Positions 52,447-59,900 of a stretch of DNA of 64,000 nt are shown here, piece by piece. The stretch covers positions 496,001 through 560,000 of the forward strand of contig CBDANO010000003.1 of NCBI GenBank assembly GCA_965197665.1, read 5' to 3'. The notes beneath the pieces were generated by a model. The model saw nothing but the letters and a program-made list of their open reading frames with translations. It was not told the origin of the DNA and ran no database searches. Position 1 is the first letter of the stretch, and each line of letters starts with the position of its first letter. The DNA comes from CBDANO01 sp965197665 (GTDB taxonomy: Bacteria > Chloroflexota > Dehalococcoidia > Lucifugimonadales > UBA3495). The position numbers were made by a program, and so were the translations under genes.

Positions 52447-52576
52447 CGCGGCCTCCTCATACGGGTAGACTCTTCATATATAAGTCTACCATACACCCTA
52501 TCATCGCTTTGTGCAATGTCTTCTTGGCGTGGCTTTGAGAGGGGAGACTTGGCGGTCAGGGAATGGGCGGCCTGCA

Positions 52577-52840
52577 TCAGTCATCTGCTTCCGGGACGTC
52601 CTGAGAAGATGAGCTTTTCTTCTCAGTTGGACCAGTCTCGCCCTCCCCCGGGTTGAGGTCGAAGTCGGCGCTTGTCGAAGCAACCCCGTTGCCGGTGGCG
52701 TACTTGATCATCAGAGTCATGAGGCGGCGCAGCCGTTCCTCGGCGTCGGGTCCGGGGTTGGAGAATACCCTGATCACGCCGATCTCCTCGGGGTCCGCCT
52801 CCGGCTTCCCCTGTCTCTTCTGTTTCTTGTCGTCTTTCAT
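52577..52840 (-). CDS. Small hypothetical protein
   Basis: 87 residues, charged and probably disordered at both ends (KDDKKQKRQGKPEADPEE; EKKSSSSQDVPEADD) around a helix EERLRRLMTLMIKYATG. Typical of small genes in mobile elements of this group. Function unknown. Confidence 0.55.
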   Translation of the reverse strand: MKDDKKQKRQGKPEADPEEIGVIRVFSNPGPDAEERLRRLMTLMIKYATGNGVASTSADFDLNPGEGETGPTEKKSSSSQDVPEADD

Positions 52841-52870
52841 ATCGCTACAGGTCTGGTGAATGGGCCGGGT

Positions 52871-53245
52871 CTAGCGCTCCTCTTCCTCCTGGTCCTCGTC
52901 GTCCTCCGTCTCCTCCTGGTCGTCCGTCTCCCAGAGGTTCATCTGGAAGCCGACGCCCATGAGGATGTCCAGGCCGCCGGGGAAGCGGCCCGCGAAGCGG
53001 TAGAGGGACTCCATCGCTCCCCCGGAGGGCTCGACGCCCTTCCTGCGTCAGCGGCGCACCTGCTTGCGGTCCACGCCGATGGTCTGGGAGAAGGCGCTCC
53101 AGGTGAGGCCGCTGGCCTCCTTGAGGCTCTCCAGGCAGTCCTTGAAGTCTGAGGACAGCACGCCGCTCTGGTAGGGCAGCATCCGTCCGTGTGCGGTGGT
53201 CCGGTCGGTCCCGTCGAAACGGGGTTCAGCGTTGTGGTTCGTCAT
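52871..53245 (-). pseudogene. Phage-type HTH gene with an in-frame TGA
   Basis: An open reading of about 124 codons is broken by one TGA at 53048-53050. Upstream: SDFKDCLESLKEASGLTWSA, FSQTIGVDRKQVRR. Downstream in frame: RRKGVEPSGGAMESLYRFAG, RFPGGLDILMG and an acidic tail. The related gene at 56368 has KRWWKEG at the same place, so TGA stands where Trp (TGG) is expected. A nonsense mutation or a sequence error is most likely; overlapping by 20 bp with the upstream XRE gene. Confidence 0.65.
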
Positions 53246-53459
53246 CTGTTACCTCCAATCTGAATATCTGGTGAAAGTCGTTCACGCCGAGGGCCTTCTG
53301 CATCCGTTCGCGGATGCGTCCCGAGGGCGCTCGTCCTTCGTTGACCAGCTTGGAGACGTAACCGGGGCTGACCCCGATCTCCCTGGCGAGCCAGTTCTGG
53401 GAGCGGTTGAGCAGAGCCAGCTGTCCCGAAAGAGTGTGGACAACCGGGACGCCCGGCAT
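53226..53459 (-). CDS. XRE-family small transcriptional regulator
   Basis: 77 residues. LALLNRSQNWLAREIGVSPG, YVSKLVNEGRAPSG form the HTH (recognition helix YVSKLVN), followed by RIRERMQKALGV. Probably a repressor/regulator of the phage-like module. It overlaps the next gene, suggesting coupling. Confidence 0.85.
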   Translation of the reverse strand: MPGVPVVHTLSGQLALLNRSQNWLAREIGVSPGYVSKLVNEGRAPSGRIRERMQKALGVNDFHQIFRLEVTDDEPQR

Positions 53460-53823
53460 AACTACTTGAAGGGGCGCTCATATGAGGGCCCCTATAGGCC
53501 CTTGGTTTGGACGCCCCTCTCTTGATGTCATTGGGGTGTACAGAGAAAGGACTTTGGCGACAATTTGTCGTGAGTCGTGGTTTCGTAGCTGAAACAGGGG
53601 GAAATCCCCCCCTACAGGACGTAAAAAGTGAACACTTTGTCGTAAGGGCATGTTCCGGCCCCGGGGTGCAAAACGGGCCATAGTGGTGAACAAAACGCAA
53701 CCCGGGAAAACGGCGAAATCGAGCAAAACCACCCCCACTGGTTGACAAGACGCAGCCCGTGGAAATTGGGGCCGGCGTCGAGGACCGGGCCGGGGCCGAA
53801 AGTCTGGAATGGAGGCGTCTCGA
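53460..53823. other. Divergent control region with iterated motifs
   Basis: 364 bp between the XRE gene and a plus-strand small gene. ACTTTGGCGACAATTTGTCG (53551-53570) and GTGAACACTTTGTCG (53628-53642) resemble a third copy at 54166-54185. Possible operators or iterons. Long open frames here lack protein-like features. Confidence 0.45.
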
Positions 53824-54130
53824 ATGGAAGCGAGGAAGCCGGTCTTCGGCAAGAGCAACAGCGTGGAGGACATGCAGCACGTGCGGCTGATGGCGCTGCT
53901 GCAAGAGCTGGAGCGGGAGCACGGGCGCAAGGGAGCGGCTGCTGACGGTGGAGCTGGCGCTGCTGGAGGAGCACGGAATGACGCTGCCCCCGGAGACGTA
54001 CCCGCTGCGGGGCTTCGCCCGCGACGGCCAGACCGGTTGGCGCAGGACCGCACTCTACGACACGCGGAGAGCGCGGGCAAGGTGGGAGCTACTCAGGCGC
54101 GTGCTCACCCTGTGGCTGTGGCGGAAGTAG
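53824..54130 (+). pseudogene. Small hypothetical gene with frameshift
   Basis: ATG 53824 follows GGAGGCGTCTCGA and reads MEARKPVFGKSNSVEDMQHV, RLMALLQELEREHGR. About 53930 an extra base shifts the frame; the continuation ERLLTVELALLEEHGMTLPP, ETYPLRGFARDGQTGWRR ends at TAG 54128. Removing one A in the GCAAGG run joins the two parts. No family is known; basic C-terminus. Confidence 0.45.
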
Positions 54131-54165
54131 CAGGCTCCCGGCGCGGGGAGTCGCCGTCAACTTTT

Positions 54166-54191
54166 GTGAACACTTTGGCGGCAATCTGCGG
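54166..54191 (+). repeat. Third copy of the ACTTTGGCG motif
   Basis: GTGAACACTTTGGCGGCAAT followed by CTGCGG closely repeats the two motifs at 53551 and 53628, on the other side of the small gene. Confidence 0.5.
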
Positions 54192-54360
54192 AAGGGGGCC
54201 TGCAGGCCCTCTCATCAAGGCGCCGGGCCGTTGATAATGAGTGTGCTGTTTGGCTTTCTCCAAGGTTTCCGACCATAGAAACCTGGGTGCGTGGTCCCTG
54301 TTGCACGGGCATGACCGGAGGATGATTCGCTCTCCCCCGGTCGCCCACGAGGGAATGCTG

Positions 54361-54567
54361 CCGAAGCGGAGTTGACGCTAGTCCTTCGCAGGCAGCGCGG
54401 GCCGAAACGACGGAGTTGACTTAGCCCTTCGTCCTCGGTCCAGTCCGGCGGTTGGAGTGATAAGCCCTTCGCCCGTTGGACACCCGTTCAGCGATTGAAG
54501 TTGATCGCTTCCGTCGCTGGACACCGGTCTGGCGAATCGGAGTCGATCGCTCTCGCCGTTGGACACC
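54361..54567. repeat. Degenerate 42-44-bp tandem repeats
   Basis: Five units starting near 54367, 54411, 54451, 54495 and 54537 share a CGGAGTTGAC-like start and CGCCGTTGGACACC-like middle. The last three have a 42-bp period, equal to 14 codons on the minus strand. Units differ too much, and lack spacers, for a CRISPR array. Confidence 0.65.
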
Positions 54568-54843
54568 AGGGACGGACCGCTGCCTGCGCTTCGTTCTCAA
54601 CCAGTCGGTCGGAGTGCGCCTGCCTGTTGCAGACAGGTCTGTCGCCCCGGCTGGCTCCTCATGCCCGCGGCATGGCTGACTGACAGCTAGGCCGCAGCTT
54701 TGACATGCGCCGGTCTGCCGTTCCGAGCAGACTAGCCGCTTCACGTCTCGCAGCTTTCCCACTGACGTATTCACCCTGGGCGAGCTGCGTCTTTCTCCCA
54801 TGCGCTGGCCTCCGATGAAGTCGTAGGCCGGCCGCTCCCCCAT
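54421..54843 (-). CDS. Hypothetical protein with 14-residue repeats
   Basis: 140 residues from ATG 54843 after GGGGGAG. N-terminal MGERPAYDFIGGQRMGERRS and a CxxC (TGACQSCGL), then three C-terminal 14-residue repeats (VQRRERSTPIRQTG; VQRRKRSTSIAER; NGRRAYHSNRRTG) encoded by the 42-bp DNA repeat. Very basic. The DNA repeat continues past the stop codon, so the frame may be fortuitous. Confidence 0.35.
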   Translation of the reverse strand: MGERPAYDFIGGQRMGERRSSPRVNTSVGKLRDVKRLVCSERQTGACQSCGLAVSQPCRGHEEPAGATDLSATGRRTPTDWLRTKRRQRSVPGVQRRERSTPIRQTGVQRRKRSTSIAERVSNGRRAYHSNRRTGPRTKG

Positions 54844-55027
54844 AGCAACTCCCCCGGAGTCGGTTCCCCGTCGAATCACCCCGGCCGGGCTGCGTCTTCT
54901 TCACCCCCCGCTCCGTCTCCCGCGTCCGGCATCCGACCGTGGGCGGAGTGCGTCCAGCGTCAACCCCATCACGAAATACCCGCGCCACGGATGCCCGGCA
55001 CGGGTCAACACCTGAAAGGAGGCGGCT

Positions 55028-55057
55028 ATGCACGTCAACGAGGTCCATCGCCGCTGA
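55028..55057 (+). CDS. Nine-residue leader ORF
   Basis: ATG 55028 with a near-perfect ribosome site (AAAGGAGGCGGCT) encodes only MHVNEVHRR. It is followed after 39 bp by a terminator-like hairpin and then the multi-HTH gene. It looks like a leader peptide of an attenuator or a translational sensor. Confidence 0.45.
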   Translation: MHVNEVHRR

Positions 55058-55096
55058 CGGCGGGGCCTCCAGCTCTCACCACACATCCCAATCCAC

Positions 55097-55133
55097 AAGG
55101 GTCGTTCCCATCCGGGGACGGCCCTTCTTCTTT
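55097..55133 (+). terminator. Attenuator-like terminator
   Basis: A 13-bp stem (AAGGGTCGTTCCC / GGGGACGGCCCTT, two G-U pairs) with loop ATCC is followed by CTTCTTT. It lies between the nine-residue leader and the regulator gene, 55 bp before its start codon. Confidence 0.6.
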
Positions 55134-55187
55134 GCCCGCAAGCGGGCGCAGGCCAAAGGCAACACAACACAGAAGGAGGACGGACCG

Positions 55188-56294
55188 ATGACGACGGCAA
55201 CGATGGCAACCGGAACGAGGACGGCGGAGAGCGAGCTCAGGGCTGCTGCCAGGCGGCGGGGGGTCACCATGAAGGAGCTCGCGGCCCTGATGGGCGTGTC
55301 GGCGGGATACCTGTCGCAGTTTGCGAACGGGGGCAGGCAGTGGACTCCCAAGATGCGCCAGAAGGTCGCGGCGGTCCTGGGAGAGGTCCCCGGCCAGGGA
55401 ATCGTCTACCGCCAGGGCGGCGTCGTGACCGGCGAGAGCAGCTTCATCAGGGAGCGCGCCCGCGAGATGGGAATGACCATGCGGGACCTGGCCGACCGCG
55501 CCGGGGTGTCCTACGGATACATGTCGGAGGTGGCCCGTGGCCGCAAGCACATGGGCGTCAAGGTCCAGACCCGGGTCGAGTCGGCGCTCAAGGCCCCGGC
55601 GAAGATCGCTCCCGCACAGTGCGCCAACCGCCCGGCGAGCGTGGTGAACGGGCAGAGCAGCTACGTCCGGGAGCGCGCCCGCGCCCTGGGCATGACCATG
55701 CGGGACCTGGCCGAGCGGGTCGGCGTGTCCGCCAGCTACATGTCGGAGGTCTCCCGCGGCCGCAGGAGCATGGGCGTGAGGGTCCAGGCGCTGGTCGAGG
55801 CGGCGCTGGAGGCCGAGGCGACGGTCGCGTCCGCGCAGCTTGCCTGCGTCGACACGAAGGCCGTGTGGGACCGCATGGACGCTCACGGCTTCAGCCAGAA
55901 CGAGGTCGCACGGCGAGCGAGCATCAGCTCCTCGTACCTCTCCCAGATCATGAACGGCAGGTCCACTCCGTCGGCAGGCGTGCTGAAGAGGCTGCACGCC
56001 GTGCTGTTCCGGCGCGCGAAGTCGGAGGAGCGGGTCATGCCCGCCGAGGTGAAGGTGCTTGGCTGGCGGAAGGGCGAGCGGAGCGGCATGGTGGTGCACG
56101 GCGCGGGCGGGCCGGGGCGCCGCGGCAGGTCCGGCGGCCCCGCCGTCCGGGTCGGCGGTCGGGTGCCCTGGGGCGCGAAGGCGGAGTACGCCTACCGCGC
56201 CGGGTACGACGGCGCGGGCCGGTTGTCGATGACGCCCGTCCTGATGCCCGGCTACTCTGCCATGCTCAAGCAGCCGGAGATGGCCGCCGCCTAG
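55188..56294 (+). CDS. Regulator with four successive XRE-type HTH domains
   Basis: 368 residues from ATG 55188, AAGGAGGACGGACCG before it. Four HTH units: residues 18-65 (MKELAALMGVSAGYLSQFAN), 86-135 (MRDLADRAGVSYGYMSEVAR), 159-208 (MRDLAERVGVSASYMSEVSR) and 225-275 (QNEVARRASISSSYLSQIMN). Units 2 and 3 are nearly identical, a recent internal duplication. The C-terminal 90 residues are Gly/Arg-rich with no known domain. Four DNA-binding domains in one chain suggest binding to an extended or repeated operator; the target is unknown. Confidence 0.88.
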   Translation: MTTATMATGTRTAESELRAAARRRGVTMKELAALMGVSAGYLSQFANGGRQWTPKMRQKVAAVLGEVPGQGIVYRQGGVVTGESSFIRERAREMGMTMRDLADRAGVSYGYMSEVARGRKHMGVKVQTRVESALKAPAKIAPAQCANRPASVVNGQSSYVRERARALGMTMRDLAERVGVSASYMSEVSRGRRSMGVRVQALVEAALEAEATVASAQLACVDTKAVWDRMDAHGFSQNEVARRASISSSYLSQIMNGRSTPSAGVLKRLHAVLFRRAKSEERVMPAEVKVLGWRKGERSGMVVHGAGGPGRRGRSGGPAVRVGGRVPWGAKAEYAYRAGYDGAGRLSMTPVLMPGYSAMLKQPEMAAA

Positions 56295-56300
56295 AGACTC

Positions 56301-56335
56301 GGGGGAAGGACACCGCGATTCGGTGTCCTTCCCCC
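56301..56335. terminator. Perfect terminator hairpin
   Basis: GGGGGAAGGACACCG pairs with CGGTGTCCTTCCCCC over a CGATT loop, 7 bp after the stop codon of the multi-HTH gene. No long T-run, but the stem is strong and bidirectional. Confidence 0.75.
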
Positions 56336-56367
56336 GGCACGCCAATGTATGCCGCCTTTTTTGCGTT

Positions 56368-56766
56368 TCAGCCCCTGCGGTCGCGGGCGCCCCGCCGATG
56401 CGCCGCCTTTCGCTTTGGGCTCTTGCATCGCGGCGGCGCCGCCGGTCTGAGGACCCTCGCGGCGCTGCGCTCGCCCCCGGCGGAGCCGGGCGTCCCATTC
56501 CCCGTTTCGCGCCGGATGCTCCAGTCGGTGAACAGATGGCCCAGGCCCAGGTCGTCGGCCAGGTCCAGGAGCGCCATCTGGTGCCGGAAATGGGGCCGCA
56601 CCCCTTCCTTCCACCACCGCTTCACGGTGTGGGGATAGGTCCCCAGGCGGCGGGCGATCTCCGCCCACGGCAGGTCCGACTCCTCCTTGAAGCGCACCAG
56701 GCGCTCCGGGAAGTCGTCGGGGAAGACGTAGGTTCTTCTGCTGTGATGTGTGCGCTGTCTCGGCAT
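56368..56766 (-). CDS. Phage-type HTH protein
   Basis: 132 residues from ATG 56766 (a start at 56793 is also in frame). VFPDDFPERLVRFKEESDLP, WAEIARRLGTYPHTVKRWWK, EGVRPHFRHQMALLDLADDL form an HTH domain of the same family as the TGA-containing gene at 52871. The C-terminal 40 residues are basic and low-complexity. Probable DNA-binding protein of the mobile element; target unknown. Confidence 0.7.
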   Translation of the reverse strand: MPRQRTHHSRRTYVFPDDFPERLVRFKEESDLPWAEIARRLGTYPHTVKRWWKEGVRPHFRHQMALLDLADDLGLGHLFTDWSIRRETGNGTPGSAGGERSAARVLRPAAPPRCKSPKRKAAHRRGARDRRG

Positions 56767-56976
56767 CGAGCCGGTCCTCCCGCAGGAGCTCACCTGGACC
56801 CTCTCCGGCGGGAGCGTCCGGTACGTGCGGCGGTGGGCGCAGCACGATGGCGGGAGGCGCGAGATGACGCCGCCTCAGCCGCTCCCGCGTAGGGTGAGCG
56901 CCCGTCCGGGCGTGGCGGTGAGCCCGCCCGGACGTCCATGTATGCGGCCTGCAATGCTGTCCGCAGCCCGCCGCTC
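56767..56976. other. Intergenic region, no gene seen
   Basis: 210 bp between the HTH gene and the stop codon of the giant gene. It probably contains the right boundary of the mobile region, but no repeat or att site was recognised. Confidence 0.4.
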
Positions 56977-59900
56977 CTAGCCTCCCGGCCCCGATACGGT
57001 GACGCTCAGCGAGTTGGAGAGTTTCCTGCCGTCCCCGGTGCAGATGGCGCCGTCGGCTCCGCAGTCCGTGGTGACGGGCAGGACGATGGTCACGTCCCCG
57101 GTGCCTTGCGGCTTTACCGTGATGAGCCAGGGAATGTTGCTGGGCTTGTCCGTTCTTTGCGCCCTCTCCACGGACCCGCCCGTTACATTGAAGGCGTGGT
57201 CCCGCAGGGTCGCGTAGCTGATTCCGAACTCCTCGCTGAACTCGATCTCGAAGGTGAACTCGGACGAGCCGTCGTGGGTCGCCGGGGCAGAAACCGTCAC
57301 GCTGACGGTGAGGGGAACCGGCGCCGCCGCAACTTCGGCAGTAGCAATGCTGGTCAGGGACTCCTCGTTATCGGCGTCGTCGGTGAAGGTCACCCGGACC
57401 CGGATGGTCTGTCCCTGCTCGCTGGCGGTCAGGGTGTGGGTGGAGCCGGTGGCCCCGCCGATGTCCGACCCTCCGGCGATCCACTGGTAGCTGTAGGACA
57501 CGTCGTCCAGCCCGTCCTGGTCGACGATGTTTGCCGTATCCGCCGTCAGCGTCTGGCCCACCCGGGGCGTACCGCTGATGGTGGGCTGGCCCGTGGCCCC
57601 GCGGTTGGCAACTGCAGTAACGGCCACAGTCGCCGCACTGGTCAGAGTTTCCTCATTGTCGCGGTCGTCGGTGAAAGTCACCCGGACCTGGATGGTCTGC
57701 CCCTGCTCGCTGGACGTGAGCTCGTAGCTGGAGCCGGTGGCCCCATCGATGTCCGTACCGCCGGAAACCCACTGGTAGCCGTAGGACACGTCGTCCAGCC
57801 CGTCCTCATCGGCGATGTTTGCCGTATCCGCCGTCAGCGTCTGGCCCACCTGGGGCGTGCCGCTGATGGTGGGCTGGCCCGTGGCCCCGCGGTTGGCAGC
57901 TGCAGTAACGGCCACAGTCGCCGCACTGGTCAGAGTTTCCTCATTGTCGCGGTCGTCGGTGAAGGACACCTTCACCTTGATGGTCTTGCCCTGGTCGGGG
58001 AATACGAGCTTGTAGGTGGAGCTGGTCGCGTTCTGAATGTCCACGCCGTCAGCCATCCACTGGTAGCTGTACGAAACGTTGGTCAGCCCGTCGTCGTCCG
58101 ATATGCCGGAGGTGTCCGCCGTCAGCGTCTCGCCCACTTGGGGCGTGCCAGTGATGGTGGGCTGGCTCGTGGCTGGGGTGTTGGGCCTGGCTTCCACCTG
58201 GGCGGTCGCAGCGCTGGCCAGCGATTCTGCATTGCCAGCGTCGTCGGTGAAAGTCACCCGCACCCTGATGGTCTGTCCCTGCTCGCTGGAGGTGAGGGTG
58301 TAGGTGGAACCGGTGGCCCCGCCGACGTCCGAACCTCCCGCAATCCACTGGTAGCCGTAGGAAACGTCGTCCAGGCCGTCCTGGTCGGCGATGCCCGACG
58401 TTGAGGCGGTGAGGGTCTCGCCCACCTGCAGCGTACCGCCGATGGCCGGGGCGCCCGTGGCCGGGCTGTTGCCCTCCGGGGCCGCAGCCACCACTGCCGT
58501 CGCAGAGCTGGTCAGGGATTCCCTGTTACCGGAATCGTCGGTGAAGGACACCCGCACCCTGATGGTCTTGCCCACGTCGTCCTCCGACAGGGTGTATGTT
58601 GAGCCGTTGGCCCCGTCGATGTCCGACCCGCCGGCGATTCCACCGGTAGCCGTAGGAAACGTTCGACAGCCCGTCCTGGTCGGCGATGTTAGACGTGTCC
58701 GCCGTCAGAGTCTGTCCCACCTGGGGCATTCCGGTGATGGTGGGAGCTCCCGTGGCATCACGGTTGGGTGCCGCCGCCACCTCTTCGGTCGCATCGCTGG
58801 CCCGCGATTCGATGTTGTTCCGGTCGTCGACGAATCTCACCCTTACCGTGACGGTCTTGCCCTGCTCGTTGGCGGTGAGGGTGTAGGTGGAGCGGGTGGC
58901 CCCGCTTATGGTCAGGCCCCCGGCCCTCCACTGGTAGAAAAAGGTGGCGTTGGTTATCCCGTCGAGGTCGGAGATGTTCGAGGTGTCCGCCGTCAGCGTC
59001 TGGCCCACGCGGGCCGTCCCGTCGATGGTGGGCTTGCTAGTGGCCTGACGGTTGGGCGCCGCAATCACCGGGCCCGTCGCATCGCTGGTCAGGGACTCCT
59101 GGTTGTCAGCATCGTCGGTGAATGTCACCCGTACCTTGATCGTCTTGCCAACATCATCATCCGTCACCGTGTAGGCCGAGTCCGTTGCATCCTCTATCTC
59201 CGTGTCGGATACCCCGTCGTTCCGGACCCACTGGTAGCTGTAGGAAGCATTGGCCAGCCCGTCCGCGTCCTCAATGCCGGAGGTGTCCGCAGTCAGCATA
59301 TCGTCCTCCTGCGCAGTACCGATGATGGTGGGCGCGCCCAGGGCCGGGGTGTTCTCGGCTGGCTCAGTTACTCTGACGGCGACCTCTTTCCCCTCCGGCA
59401 AGTTTAGTCCCGGGTCGTTCCACTGGAACTGGATGATGGAGATGGAGTCTCCCTCCAGGGTCGATGCGTCGGTAGAGGCGAATTCGTCCGTCCCAACCAC
59501 CAGGACAAAGTCGGCAGTCAGTTTTGGCATCACTGAGAGAATCAGCTTACCGTTCAGGACCCCCAGAGCCCTGACGGTGTAGCTGGTATTGTCCAACGTG
59601 ATGGTGTTGGACGAGAGAGCGCCCAGGGTGTTGGTTTCCGGCGAAGACAGGAATGTCGTATAGCCGGCAAAATTCTCTCCGATCCCTACCGTCAAGGTCG
59701 CCGACCATATCGGTTCTTCCTGTGGAGTTCCCGAGGCTTCGGCCGAGGTGGGAACGCCAAACACCCAGGGGCGGGCCTGTTTGATGGACAGAACATCGTC
59801 GCTGGTGATCTTGAACTCGATCTCCATTGCGAAGGGTTCGTCGGGTCCGGGGTCGTACAGACCTTCGAAATGGTCATGGATAGCCTGGAGATGCCGGCGC

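Noticed and set aside
53048..53050. Genetic-code change (UGA read as Trp) in the phage-like region
   Set aside because: Only one case is seen, other genes use TGA as a stop and TGG for Trp; mutation or read error is simpler.
53478..54080. Long minus-strand frames over 53.5-54.1 kb
   Set aside because: Cys/Ser/Pro/Arg-rich readings without motifs, covering the iterated-motif region and the antisense of a small gene.
54361..54567. CRISPR array
   Set aside because: The repeats are contiguous and degenerate with no unique spacers, and no cas genes lie nearby.
55035..56498. 487-codon minus-strand frame opposite the multi-HTH gene
   Set aside because: Ala/Arg/Gly/His-rich shadow reading in high-GC DNA; the plus strand has four HTH domains and a ribosome site.
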